DNA of 35,597 nucleotides. It comes from Nocardioides albidus (lineage in GTDB: Bacteria; Actinomycetota; Actinomycetes; Propionibacteriales; Nocardioidaceae). The position numbers and the translations under genes are program-made. The stretch spans positions 71,234-106,830 of the forward strand of contig NZ_VDMP01000018.1 of NCBI RefSeq assembly GCF_006335005.1, read 5' to 3'. Of this stretch, positions 14,701-23,119 are shown piece by piece. A model generated the notes under the pieces. That model saw nothing but the letters and a program-made list of their open reading frames with translations, ran no database searches and had not been told where the DNA came from. Positions within the stretch are counted from its first letter, which is position 1, and the number at the start of each line of letters is the position of its first letter.

Positions 14701-15776
14701 CCAATGAGCGCCGTACACCGGTGACGGTGCTTCACCTGATCGGGTCGCTGGATCGAGGGGGTGCCGAGTCGGTTGCTTTGGACCTCGTGCGCGCCATCCC
14801 GTCCGATCAGGTGCGGCAGACCTACCTCTGTCTAGCGGGCTACGAGGGCTTGCTCGCTCCGCGGTTCCGCGACGCCGGAGCGGAAGTGTTGGCCGTTCGT
14901 GGGCCTCGGATCCAAATGGTCTGGGATGTGTGGATCATTTGCAGACGTATCCGACCCGACACGGTCGTGTCGCACGTCTCTCTTGCGAGCGGTCTGCTTC
15001 TTCTCCTGGCCATGGTTGCCGGCGTCCGACATCGCATCGCCCGCATGCACTCGGAGGGTGATGGCCGGCACTCGCGTCTGCGCCACCTCTACCGGGCAGC
15101 CATGCGGGCTCTGCTTTTGGCGGTATCGTCGCGAATTCTCGCGGTGAGCCCGGCGGCGGCGGACTTCGCTTGTTTCGGTGTGCCGCAGGTCTTGCGTCGA
15201 CGCGTCGAGGTGATTCCGAATGGCGTCGACGTCTCTCGGTTCAGGCCCAACTTTCCTGGGCCGAAATTGGGGCCGGTGGTGCTACACGTGGGGCGCAATG
15301 ACCCAGCCAAGAACCGTGGCGCGATTCCACGAATTGCGGCCGCAACGAATGAGCTCGAGCCCTGCGAGTTCTGGATCGTCGGAGGCGGTCCCATGGATGA
15401 CCTGGGCGAGAATAATCTAGACGCATTGCGAATCCTCGGACCGCGGGACGACGTCCCGGCACTAATGCAGCAGGCCAACGTACTGCTTTTGCCTTCCGTG
15501 CGCGAGGGGCTCCCCGGAGTCGTATTGGAGGCTTTGGCGTCCGGCCTGCCGGTTGTGGCGTCTGACCTCCCTGGTATTAGGTGGCTCGGGGGATTGCTGC
15601 CAGGAGTGACGCTCGTACCGGCGGATGCCGCCGCAGCGACATGGGCTGCGGCTGTCGTTGCCGTGGCGCATCTTTCGGTTGGGGAACGTGCACGGCTTGC
15701 AGAGGCTGTTGTTTCGTCGCCCTTCACCCTCGAGGCGAGCGTCGAAGTTTGGCTGGACATTTGGGCGGCACGATGA
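14697..15776 (+). CDS. GT4 family glycosyltransferase 3
   Basis: A 359-residue GT-B glycosyltransferase. The N-terminus TVLHLIGSLDRGGAESVALD is the classic GT4 acceptor-domain opening with the Gly-Gly-Ala-Glu motif. The donor half has VLHVGRNDPAKN and PSVREGLPGVVLEALASGLP, with the EX7E pair. A hydrophobic patch near residue 100 (LLLLLAMVAGV) may help membrane association. The ATG at 14697 overlaps the stop of the previous gene by four bases, which fixes the start. Codon use and GC content match the other imported genes of this block. Substrate unknown. Confidence 0.88.
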   Translation: MTNERRTPVTVLHLIGSLDRGGAESVALDLVRAIPSDQVRQTYLCLAGYEGLLAPRFRDAGAEVLAVRGPRIQMVWDVWIICRRIRPDTVVSHVSLASGLLLLLAMVAGVRHRIARMHSEGDGRHSRLRHLYRAAMRALLLAVSSRILAVSPAAADFACFGVPQVLRRRVEVIPNGVDVSRFRPNFPGPKLGPVVLHVGRNDPAKNRGAIPRIAAATNELEPCEFWIVGGGPMDDLGENNLDALRILGPRDDVPALMQQANVLLLPSVREGLPGVVLEALASGLPVVASDLPGIRWLGGLLPGVTLVPADAAAATWAAAVVAVAHLSVGERARLAEAVVSSPFTLEASVEVWLDIWAAR

Positions 15777-17158
15777 CGTGCAGAGCGGTCTCGCACCCCG
15801 GACCGCCGTATACGTCAGGTCTAGTGGCGGTTGGCGCAGCGGCCGTCGTCGCTGTCGACTTGGCATGGTCGCTTGTCGGTGACACCACGGACCCCCGGCT
15901 TCTCGCGGTCCAGTTCGTTTTGGCTGTGACGGGTGCTGCTGCGATCACCTTCCAGCGTGGTCGGGGACTGGCAAGTGCGGCGCTACTATATTTGGTGGTG
16001 TTCGGCCTCTTTCACGGTGGCCTTCTCGTGGCGTTTGCAGTGCAAGGGGAGTCGGTCCTCATTGGTCAGGGGGACAATAGTTGGGTCTTCTCTCGAGACG
16101 TCGGCCAGGCTGTCCGAATCTCGATTGTCGGTGTCGCGGCTTGGGTAGTCGGCTACGTCGTAGTTCGAGATGGAGGCAACAAGAAGTTTCTTATCCGCGA
16201 ATCTGGACGCGATCTCGGCGTTGGTGCTGCTCGAGTTGGATTGGCCGCCACAATCATGGGCGGCGTTCTCGTCTGGCGTTCGTTCGTAGCGGGCGGCGTA
16301 GGCATCGGGTCCACCTATGCGCAGTTCATCGAGTCTGGAAGCCCGGGATACGCCTACGGAATCCTGCTTGTCGGATTCGGGTGTGCCTACCTTGTAGCGA
16401 GCCGAACGCCCCGAACCGGGTGGGTCATCTTCGCTTGCGCGGCGCTGCTCCTGTTGCCTATCGGGACCCGCTCAGCGGTGCTCTTCCCAGGAGTCGCCCT
16501 AGTCTACATCGTCGGTAGACGAAGACGAATCGGTCCCGTCGTTGGGCTGAGCGCGATGACAGTAGGACTCACGTTGATCAGCGTTCTGCGGCAGACAAGG
16601 CTGGACGGTATCGCCGGGATAATGGCGCGGAAGTGGTCCCTGACGCCGATGGACGGACTCGCCGAGATGGGCTACTCGCTCTATCCCGTTGTTGCGGTCG
16701 GTCGCTGGCTGGAGCGTGGCGAGTCCGAAAGGTACGGCGCGACCCTTTTTGCTGTCCCGGCGCGGTTCTTGACCAGAGTTTCCGGCGGCGCTGTGCCCCC
16801 AGCTGAAGGTGACGATCGTCTGTTCAATGTGCTGGTGATGCGAAGGGAGGGGCCGATCGGCGGATCACCCATTGCTGAGGGTCTCCTGAATGGGGGCCTT
16901 CTAGGCATCGTTCTGCTCATGTTCGTCATCGGCGCCGCTATCGCATGGGCAGATCTGCAGGAGAGCAGAGCGGGTGTCTTGGCGGGGCTCGCAGTGTTTC
17001 TGCCGCTCATTTTTGAGACCCGAAACTCCTTCGCGCCGGTACCTGCGCAGGTCTGTCTGGGCCTCGTGATGCTAATTGCTGCGCGCTTGTTGAGCCCTCC
17101 CCTCCCCTCGAGGTCGGGGACCGGAAATCGGCGCCCGCACACGAACGGCGCCTCGTGA
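15773..17158 (+). CDS. Wzy-like repeat-unit polymerase
   Basis: A 461-residue integral membrane protein with about eleven to twelve hydrophobic segments and a larger polar loop at about residues 285-385, the plan of O-antigen or capsule polymerases (Wzy). Sequence conservation in Wzy proteins is very low, so the call rests on topology, on LLLPIGTRSAVLFPGVALVYI (a Thr-Arg in a loop before a helix, frequent in the family), and on context: it lies between three glycosyltransferase genes and a Wzx-like flippase. It would join lipid-linked repeat units on the outer face of the membrane. The ATG start overlaps the previous stop by four bases. A ligase role cannot be excluded. Confidence 0.78.
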   Translation: MTCRAVSHPGPPYTSGLVAVGAAAVVAVDLAWSLVGDTTDPRLLAVQFVLAVTGAAAITFQRGRGLASAALLYLVVFGLFHGGLLVAFAVQGESVLIGQGDNSWVFSRDVGQAVRISIVGVAAWVVGYVVVRDGGNKKFLIRESGRDLGVGAARVGLAATIMGGVLVWRSFVAGGVGIGSTYAQFIESGSPGYAYGILLVGFGCAYLVASRTPRTGWVIFACAALLLLPIGTRSAVLFPGVALVYIVGRRRRIGPVVGLSAMTVGLTLISVLRQTRLDGIAGIMARKWSLTPMDGLAEMGYSLYPVVAVGRWLERGESERYGATLFAVPARFLTRVSGGAVPPAEGDDRLFNVLVMRREGPIGGSPIAEGLLNGGLLGIVLLMFVIGAAIAWADLQESRAGVLAGLAVFLPLIFETRNSFAPVPAQVCLGLVMLIAARLLSPPLPSRSGTGNRRPHTNGAS

Positions 17159-18393
17159 ACCGACCGAGAAGTCTGGTGCACGGCGTCTCCGTCACGGTCG
17201 TGGGTAACGTCGCATATACGGGCGCACAGTTCGTGATGTTGGTGGCTCTCGCCAGGCTCAGCGACGTTGAAGAGGTCGGGCGGTACGGCCTCGCGTTGGG
17301 AATCACCGCGCCCGTCTTCATTCTCGTGAGTATGCAACTGCGACAGGTGCAGGTCACAGAAGAAGCCACCTCTCATCAGCCTCAAGTAATCTTCATGCTT
17401 AGGGCGGTCTCGTCGATACTGGCGGCCGCTGTGTGCATCACAATCGGACTCGCACTTTCTCTGCCGTCGTCCACGTTTGCGATCTTGATGGCGACTGTGG
17501 CATTCAAGATCGTTGAGGCCCAAATAGATGTCTACTACAGTATCTTTCAAAGGCAAGAACTCATGTCGGATATCGCACGCTCGCAATTGTGGCGTGCCGT
17601 CGGCGGTTCTGCTGCTTTTGGTGCAGTGACTTGGTTGACCGCCGGAGCCGCGTGGGCCATCGTGGCTCTCACTGCCTTCTCTGTCGTTGTCCTTGTTTCA
17701 GTTGCGCGGGGAGTGGGCCGCCTCGGAACCGCGCCTACCCTCATGTGGAATCTGCAAGAAATGCGCCGCCTAGTTGTCTTGACCGCTCCACTCGGGATGG
17801 CGGTGGCGGTTGGGGCATTTGCCACAAATGTGCCAAGATACGCGCTGGGTTGGGAAGGTGGCGTTACCGCGGTTGGCACCTTCTCGGTGGTCGCGTATGC
17901 GTTGGTGGCCACTGGCATTGTGGCCGGGGCTGCGGCTGAAGCGGCTCTTCCTCGGATGTCGAGCCTGGCTCGCGCGCGTTCGATGGACCGACTCGTTCGG
18001 ATTGCCGTGAGATTTTCTTTGTGCGGCCTTTTCTTCGGCCTTCTCTGCTCTTCAGTCACCGCAATCGTCGGAGAATGGCTGCTTGCCACGGTGTTTGGGA
18101 CTGAGTACGTGGCTGGCTCGACAGCTCTCGTTATCCTGATGACGGCGGGTACCGTGCAGTACGGATACCTCTTCATCGGCGCTGCCTTGTACGCAATGAG
18201 AATCTTCTCCGTGCAACTGCCGGCTAGTTTGGTCGGCCTCGCCGTGACGATAGGAGGTTGCCTGTGGCTAGTGCCGATTTCGGGCGTGACCGGGGCGGCA
18301 TGGGCAATATTGATGAGTCAGGCGGCGCAATTTGTTATCTATCTCTGGCTCTTCAAGTCGCGAATCTCGTCGGGACCGTTCGCACATATATAG
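17155..18393 (+). CDS. Wzx-like lipid-linked glycan flippase (MOP superfamily)
   Basis: A 412-residue membrane protein with about twelve helices. It starts GVSVTVVGNVAYTGAQFVMLVALARL and has the pattern of the polysaccharide-transport branch of the MOP superfamily (Wzx/RfbX). It would flip undecaprenyl-linked repeat units across the cytoplasmic membrane for the polymerase encoded just upstream. The GTG start overlaps the polymerase stop by four bases. It is the last gene of the overlapping run that begins with the phosphoglycosyltransferase; the gene after it is on the opposite strand. GC content remains low through its end: by hand count, row 18361-18420 has 31 of 60 G+C. Confidence 0.85.
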   Translation: MNRPRSLVHGVSVTVVGNVAYTGAQFVMLVALARLSDVEEVGRYGLALGITAPVFILVSMQLRQVQVTEEATSHQPQVIFMLRAVSSILAAAVCITIGLALSLPSSTFAILMATVAFKIVEAQIDVYYSIFQRQELMSDIARSQLWRAVGGSAAFGAVTWLTAGAAWAIVALTAFSVVVLVSVARGVGRLGTAPTLMWNLQEMRRLVVLTAPLGMAVAVGAFATNVPRYALGWEGGVTAVGTFSVVAYALVATGIVAGAAAEAALPRMSSLARARSMDRLVRIAVRFSLCGLFFGLLCSSVTAIVGEWLLATVFGTEYVAGSTALVILMTAGTVQYGYLFIGAALYAMRIFSVQLPASLVGLAVTIGGCLWLVPISGVTGAAWAILMSQAAQFVIYLWLFKSRISSGPFAHI

Positions 18394-18521
18394 GCGGCGG
18401 CTTACTGGATAATCGACTATGCTTGTGTGAATATCCGCCTGCCGGCAATGAACAGTAGCGGCTGGCATTAGGCGGTCCCCTCTGCGTAACGAAGCGTGGT
18501 GTCTGCACGGGAGAGGTGGAA

Positions 18522-19283
18522 TTAGGGGCGCGCTGGCGCCGCGTAGCGATAGTGGCGTACCCACGGCCTCGGATCGGTGGCGCGCACGATCCAGTTGTAC
18601 CCGAGGCGCTGAAGCGCATTGTCCACAGCGGGACCAGTTCTATAGAACTCTCCGTGTCCCGAGTCTGCGCGAAAGTCGTGACAACTGATTACCATGTGCC
18701 GAATCTCCCGGACATCGTCCATGGTCAAGCTCCCGAAGAGCGGACCTTCGGCGCCCTCGATGTTGACCTTCAAAAGGTCAACAGAGGACAGGTTCGCCTC
18801 GCGAAGTAGATCGGCGAGCGTGATCGAAGGGACTTTGATGTCGCCTTGACCGGTCGTGTTCGAGACCGCCGCGCCGTCCGTGATCGTGGTCATTCCCGTG
18901 ACGTCGCTGATAGCGGCCTGAACGAGTGTTACGTTCGTTAGGTCGTTCAGCCGCACCATTTCTGCCAACCCTGCAAAGGTGGCTGGGTGTGGTTCTACTG
19001 CAAGCACGCGTCCTGTCCGGCCCACCACCCGTGACAAGAACAGTGTCTCCGTCCCGTACTCCGCTCCCAGTTCCACGATCGTGTCACCCGGCGTCGGTGT
19101 GTAAGAGTGGAAGAAGAGGTCACGCATGTCCTTCTCGATCACGCCGATCGGAGGGCTGCTGAGAGTCGGCGTGACGATGGTGCCGTTGCGATAGCGCTGC
19201 ACCCATCCTGCATTTCCGCGCGTGATCCGCACTGGGGCACGGTACTTAAATGCTAGGTGGGCCATCCTGGCAAACCGGCGCAT
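18522..19283 (-). CDS. FkbM family methyltransferase
   Basis: A 253-residue class I SAM-dependent methyltransferase of the FkbM type, which O-methylates sugars or small molecules. The SAM site is TIVELGAEYGTETLFLS (68-84, with Glu71 and the Gly-rich turn), then LAVEPHP, then the FkbM signature VDLLKVNIEGAEGPLFGSL. Most members have Asp where this one has Asn (KVN rather than KID). The start at 19283 is chosen because GGAAGGA lies about twelve bases upstream and the preceding sequence is unlike protein; an ATG at 19394 is in frame. It faces the flippase gene tail-to-tail and would decorate the glycan with methyl groups. It belongs to the low-GC block. Confidence 0.85.
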   Translation of the reverse strand: MRRFARMAHLAFKYRAPVRITRGNAGWVQRYRNGTIVTPTLSSPPIGVIEKDMRDLFFHSYTPTPGDTIVELGAEYGTETLFLSRVVGRTGRVLAVEPHPATFAGLAEMVRLNDLTNVTLVQAAISDVTGMTTITDGAAVSNTTGQGDIKVPSITLADLLREANLSSVDLLKVNIEGAEGPLFGSLTMDDVREIRHMVISCHDFRADSGHGEFYRTGPAVDNALQRLGYNWIVRATDPRPWVRHYRYAAPARP

Positions 19284-19653
19284 ATTCTGATCAGTCCTTC
19301 CGGCACGCTTGGCGAGTTGGGATGCCGGCCCTGGCTCGGGCTTTTCTTTGCGACATCTCCTCTTGAGGAGACCAACTCGCTCCCATCCTGTCATTTGCCA
19401 TTCCAATCGAGGGGGACCTTCGATGAATTGGCATCCTTCATCGGTGCAGGCTGCGACGATCGGACCAGAACTGGTAGTTTGGTACACCCGACCTCTTGGA
19501 CGCGCGAACGCTTGGGCGGCGGCACGTTGTCCAGGATGGCTTGTGGCCATGAGCGCAGAGATTGGTGCTGTCACGCTGGTGACCGGCGCTGCCGGTCGAA
19601 CGAGTCTGACGGTCGCCACGGCCTAGATGTCGAAGGCCGATACTGTCTGTGAC
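19284..19653. other. stretch without a convincing gene
   Basis: This 370-base stretch separates the methyltransferase gene from the epimerase gene and must hold both divergent promoters. I see no intact gene on either strand. In the plus direction around 19419-19480 the translation HPSSVQAATIGPELVVW resembles the first turns of a hexapeptide-repeat sugar acetyltransferase (typically HPTA...IG.GT.IW), but the resemblance ends within about twenty residues. It may be the relic of a deleted gene at the edge of the imported block. Confidence 0.4.
19641..19646 (+). promoter_or_regulatory. -10 element, leaderless start of epimerase gene
   Basis: TACTGT is followed after exactly seven bases by the ATG at 19654, without a Shine-Dalgarno sequence. 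This favours 19654 over the in-frame ATG at 19627. Confidence 0.55.
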
Positions 19654-20658
19654 ATGAAGGTTCTTGTGACCGGCGGCGCCGGCTACATCGGTTCGACAAC
19701 GGCGAAGGCGCTGGAGCGCGCAGGGCACACGCCTGTGGTGCTTGATTCGCTGCTGACTGGCCCGCGGACCTTCGTCGGGGACCGCACCTTCTACGAGGGT
19801 GACATCGCCGATCGCGCATTGCTGAGGCGGGTGGTCGCCGAGCACCCGGACATCGAGGCCACCATCCACATGGCGGCCAGAATCGTCGTACCGGAATCGG
19901 TGGAGAAGCCGTACGAGTACTACCGTGACAACGTCGCGAAGTCGCTGGAGATGTTCGACGAGCTGGTGGCTCTCGGGAAGCCGCGCGTGATTTTCTCAAG
20001 CTCGGCGAGCCTGTATGCGACGAAGGACGGGTTCGAGGTGCTGGAGACCGACCCCCTTGCGCCGCAGTCCCCGTACGCGAGGACCAAGGGGATGATGGAG
20101 CAGGTCCTCGTCGACATCGCGGCTGCGACAGACCTGCGGGCGATCATCCTGCGCTACTTCAATCCCATCGGCTCCGACCCTGAACTCACGACAGGCATCT
20201 ATGCCCGGGAGCCCTCGCACGTCCTGGGACAGCTCGTGATGGCCGCGCAGGGGCTCAAGGACTCGTTCACGATCACTGGAACCGACCTTCCGACACGTGA
20301 TGGGACCGGCATCCGGGACTACATCCACGTGTGGGATCTCGCGCGGGCACACGTTCGGGCAGTCGAAGAGTTCGATTCCGCGCTGTTGAAGGTCGACGCA
20401 CCTTCGACGATCATCAACCTGGGCCGCGGGGATGGCGTCACCGTGCGGGAACTGCTCGCTGCGTTTGAGCGCGTCTTCGGAAAGCCGGTGCCGGTCAAGG
20501 AGGCTCCTCCGCGGCCAGGAGACGCAGTTGGCGCCTTCGCCAACGCCGACAAGGCGGCCGAGCTGCTGGGATGGCGGACGGAGCTCTCCCTCGACGAGGC
20601 CATCGCGTCCGCGCTGGCCTGGGGTGAGAAGCGGGAGAGCGTGCTCGGCTACCCCTAA
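19654..20658 (+). CDS. UDP-glucose 4-epimerase family (GalE-like)
   Basis: A 334-residue extended SDR enzyme. NAD-binding motif TGGAGYIG (6-13), Ser in VIFSSSASLY (113-121), and the catalytic Tyr141-x3-Lys145 in PYARTK are all present, as is RYFNPIGSDP and the substrate-region motif RDYIHVWDLARAH. It should interconvert UDP-Glc/UDP-Gal or their N-acetyl forms and so feed the glycosyltransferases of the locus. The ATG at 19654 is placed seven bases after a -10 element; an earlier ATG at 19627 would add nine residues ahead of the Rossmann strand. GC content returns to the window's background. It converges with the VanZ-like gene, four bases separating their stops. Confidence 0.92.
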   Translation: MKVLVTGGAGYIGSTTAKALERAGHTPVVLDSLLTGPRTFVGDRTFYEGDIADRALLRRVVAEHPDIEATIHMAARIVVPESVEKPYEYYRDNVAKSLEMFDELVALGKPRVIFSSSASLYATKDGFEVLETDPLAPQSPYARTKGMMEQVLVDIAAATDLRAIILRYFNPIGSDPELTTGIYAREPSHVLGQLVMAAQGLKDSFTITGTDLPTRDGTGIRDYIHVWDLARAHVRAVEEFDSALLKVDAPSTIINLGRGDGVTVRELLAAFERVFGKPVPVKEAPPRPGDAVGAFANADKAAELLGWRTELSLDEAIASALAWGEKRESVLGYP

Positions 20659-20662
20659 TCGG

Positions 20663-21211
20663 CTACCCGGTCGTCCAGCCCGAGGCAGCAGATCGCCTGG
20701 CGCTGAGCTGCTCCCAGCGGCGGAAGGTCGCTCCCGCTGCCGCTCCGATCAGCGCGCCCGTCGTGTTCGAGGCGAGGTCCACGGCCTGTGCGGTCCGAGC
20801 GTCCAGCAGGATCGCCTGGACGACCTCGACACCGAGCGAGGTGATGAAGCCCAGCCCGACCACTTCGAGCCACCGCAGCCGAGGGAGAGCCACCACGGCC
20901 AGCGCCACGGGCGGGACGAACATGGCTGCGTTCACGAGTGCCTCGACCCGCGTCGGCGTGGCGAGCGTCGGGGACACGCCGACGTCGATCAGCAGCTCCC
21001 ACACGTGGAGGACCACGGACGTGGCGATCGTCGGATGCGGCTGTAGCAGGACGATCAGGCCGGCTGCGGCGTACAGCAGCAGCGCCCACCGCGCCCAGGG
21101 ATGCGGCCGGCTGGCAACGGACGGGCGCGGGCGGTGCAGTGGCGTCTCGATTCGCGGGCTCGTCGGGGGTGGTCCCGATCGACCGTACTCGCCGGGCCGT
21201 CCCGGGCTCAG
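20663..21211 (-). CDS. VanZ-like membrane protein, start unresolved
   Basis: The reading frame encodes a VanZ-type protein: first helix WALLLYAAAGLIVLL, then VEALVNAAMFVPPVALAVVAL, VGLGFITSLGVEVVQAILLD and LASNTTGALIGAAAGA, which correspond to the NxxLFxP, E-x-x-Q and D-x-x-x-N-T-x-G positions of the family. The puzzle is the start. Between the upstream gene's stop at 21208 and the first helix there is no ATG, GTG or TTG in frame. A CTG at 21211 overlaps that stop as CTGA, copying the ATGA/GTGA pattern seen elsewhere here, and I used it as the boundary. An in-frame GTG at 21004 would lose the first helix. Either CTG is used, or the gene starts inside its neighbour, or it is 5'-damaged. The role is unknown; VanZ itself gives low-level teicoplanin resistance. 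Confidence 0.6.
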   Translation of the reverse strand: MSPGRPGEYGRSGPPPTSPRIETPLHRPRPSVASRPHPWARWALLLYAAAGLIVLLQPHPTIATSVVLHVWELLIDVGVSPTLATPTRVEALVNAAMFVPPVALAVVALPRLRWLEVVGLGFITSLGVEVVQAILLDARTAQAVDLASNTTGALIGAAAGATFRRWEQLSARRSAASGWTTG

Positions 21212-22185
21212 CCGCCACCCGGGTCCTCGTCGACCCGGGCCACGACGACGAGGCCCGGCTCGTCCGCAGGGGTGGCGCCGTCGCGGAGCAGCGCGGCGGC
21301 ACGCAGGCCGGGGTGGTCGGGCGGCGAGACGGCTCCCTCGGACCCCGAGCCGCGGTCGGACGAGGACGTGGGGAGGATGACCGCCTCCAGGGTGTGCGCC
21401 CAGCGGACCCGCACCTCCCGCGGACCCGTCGCGGTCGCGGCGATGTCGGTGGCATGGCCGTCGGCGGTGATCCGGACCGCGAGGGCGCCGGTCACCGCGG
21501 CGGTCGCTGTGCGGTGGCGCAGGTCGAGCTCGACGACGCAGGCCGCCGCGCGGGCCCGCACGGACGGGCGCAGCCCGGCCAGGGTGGTGGCCGGGGTCGC
21601 CCGGACCGGCAGTGCGACGACCGCCCCGGCCGGGCCCTCCGACCCGGGGCCCGCCGCGCGGCCGGCGATCAGGGTGACCCGGTTCGACCGGCGTACCGCC
21701 TTCCAGCCCGCGGCTCCCTCCACGTCGGGGCGGCTGGCGACGAGCCCGGTCACGTAGAGGGACGAGGGCGGCGCCGGCGTGCGGGTGCGGCCGACCAGCG
21801 CCCACAGGATCGCGCTGCCGTCGGCGTCATGGGCGACGGCATGGTCGTCGCTGAGGCGGCGTACGGCGCTCAGCCCGGCTCCGAACGCCTCCGACGCGGG
21901 GTGGCGGCGCTGGCGCTGCCAGGGGCGGGGCGGCGCGTCCAGGAAGGCCAGCAGCTCCAGGCCCGGCCCACCCAGGGTGCCGAGCTCGCGCAGGCTCAGT
22001 CGCCCGCCGCCGTGGAGGACGAGATGGGTGGCCACCACCGTGACCACGAGAGCCAGCTCGCTCATCCGGCGCCCGTCGACGCCGCCGGCGATCGCCAGTT
22101 CGTGGGCGGCCCTGCGGGCACGCACGATGTCCTCGCGGGCGGTGACGCGGATCAGGGGGCCGGGGCCGACGACGTCGAGGCTCAT
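21208..22185 (-). CDS. RsbT-like protein with decayed ATP site and C-terminal phosphatase-like region
   Basis: A 325-residue protein. Residues 10-132 follow the layout of anti-sigma-factor/RsbT-type GHKL ATPases: TAREDIVRARRAAHELA, then a helix before LHGGGRLSLREL, then GPGLELLAFLD, then FGAGLSAVRRLSDDHAV and GSAILWAL. In the N-box the catalytic Glu and the Mg-binding Asn are replaced by Thr49 and Thr53, and the DxGxG motif reads LDAPPRP. ATP binding is therefore doubtful. The rest (about 145-300) resembles the RsbX/SpoIIE phosphatase half of RsbT-RsbX-like fusions, again without clear metal-binding Asp motifs. The ATG at 22185 is chosen because homology begins at once; an in-frame start at 22245 adds a basic extension. 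It sits back to back with a GAF-ANTAR gene, so a signalling role is likely. Confidence 0.65.
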   Translation of the reverse strand: MSLDVVGPGPLIRVTAREDIVRARRAAHELAIAGGVDGRRMSELALVVTVVATHLVLHGGGRLSLRELGTLGGPGLELLAFLDAPPRPWQRQRRHPASEAFGAGLSAVRRLSDDHAVAHDADGSAILWALVGRTRTPAPPSSLYVTGLVASRPDVEGAAGWKAVRRSNRVTLIAGRAAGPGSEGPAGAVVALPVRATPATTLAGLRPSVRARAAACVVELDLRHRTATAAVTGALAVRITADGHATDIAATATGPREVRVRWAHTLEAVILPTSSSDRGSGSEGAVSPPDHPGLRAAALLRDGATPADEPGLVVVARVDEDPGGG

Positions 22186-22374
22186 CGGGGCCGTTCTCTG
22201 CGGGCCGTCGCGGCATCGGCGAAGAAGAGGAGATCGCCGAGACACGGTGCGGGCGGCCGTGGGCGGCCCGCATTTCTTGAGCCACCGACATCATGGCACA
22301 GGGCTCGCGCGGCGAACGACCGGGCATCTCGCTGTTCCCGGGTGGCGGCCGATCGCCCGTGAGAGGATCCGAAG

Positions 22375-23097
22375 GTGACGACTTCCCTGCCTCTCGACGA
22401 CGTGGCCACGGCGTTCCTCGAGCTGGCCGAGTTGGTCTACGCCCGAGATGAGTACGACGACATCCACGACGCGATCTGCCGGGCCGCGCTGCGCATCGTC
22501 CCCCACTGCGACCACGCCTGCATCGCGACCCTGAGGGGCGGTCACCAGCCGCATCTCGAGGCGACGACCGACGACGTCGCGCGCCGGGTGGACGGGCTCG
22601 AGTGGGAGACCGGCGAGGGCCCCTGCGTCGACGCGATCGTGTCCCAGCGCTTCGAGTGGGACCCCGACCTGACCCGCGACCCGACCTGGCCGCGGCTGGC
22701 GTCCGCGGTCCTGGAGAGCACCCCCGTGCGCGGGATGATCGGCTACCGGATCCTCGTGGGCGACCGGAAGGCCGGCGCGCTCAATCTCTTCTCCGACACC
22801 CCGGGCGGCTTCGACGAGGCGGCCGCCAACCTCGGCGCGGTCCTCGCCGCGTTCGCCTCGGTCGCGCTCACCGCCAAGGACGAGCACGACGTCGCCACCA
22901 ACCTCCGCACCGGCCTGGCCAGCAACCGCGAGATCGGCAAGGCCATCGGGCTGCTCATGGCGACGTACGACGTCAGCGACGGTGACGCGTTCGAGATGCT
23001 GCGCACCACGTCGAACGGGCTCAACCTGCGCCTCGCCGAGATCGCCGGCCGGCTCGTGGACGACCACAACGGGCGGGCGAACGAGACCGCCTCGTAG
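22375..23097 (+). CDS. GAF and ANTAR domain regulator
   Basis: A 240-residue protein with a GAF sensor domain (about 25-165, containing GEGPCVDAI and YRILVGDRKAGALNLFSD) and a C-terminal ANTAR RNA-binding domain (about 178-232: NREIGKAIGLLMATYDVSDGD then AFEMLRTTS). ANTAR proteins bind paired hexaloop hairpins in nascent RNA and prevent termination; the GAF ligand is unknown. The conserved Ala-x-Gly-x-Leu-Met core of ANTAR is intact. The GTG at 22375 is the start. The gene runs divergently from the RsbT-like gene across a 189-base gap. I did not find a convincing twin hexaloop target nearby. Confidence 0.9.
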   Translation: MTTSLPLDDVATAFLELAELVYARDEYDDIHDAICRAALRIVPHCDHACIATLRGGHQPHLEATTDDVARRVDGLEWETGEGPCVDAIVSQRFEWDPDLTRDPTWPRLASAVLESTPVRGMIGYRILVGDRKAGALNLFSDTPGGFDEAAANLGAVLAAFASVALTAKDEHDVATNLRTGLASNREIGKAIGLLMATYDVSDGDAFEMLRTTSNGLNLRLAEIAGRLVDDHNGRANETAS

Positions 23098-23107
23098 CAC
23101 CGCTGGC

Positions 23108-23113
23108 TACGCT
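23108..23113 (+). promoter_or_regulatory. -10 element, leaderless start of amidase gene
   Basis: TACGCT lies six bases before the first of two adjacent GTG codons (23120 and 23123), with no Shine-Dalgarno sequence. It lies eleven bases past the stop of the GAF-ANTAR gene, so the amidase has its own promoter. Confidence 0.5.
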
Positions 23114-23119
23114 CGCCGG

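Noticed and set aside
11158..18393. Genomic island carried by an integrase or transposon
   Set aside because: The GC shift is clear, but no integrase, transposase, tRNA gene or flanking direct repeat is visible; homologous exchange is the simpler explanation.
19309..19626. Plus-strand gene upstream of the epimerase
   Set aside because: The frame has no ribosome binding site and only about twenty residues resemble an acetyltransferase start; it is kept as a possible relic only.
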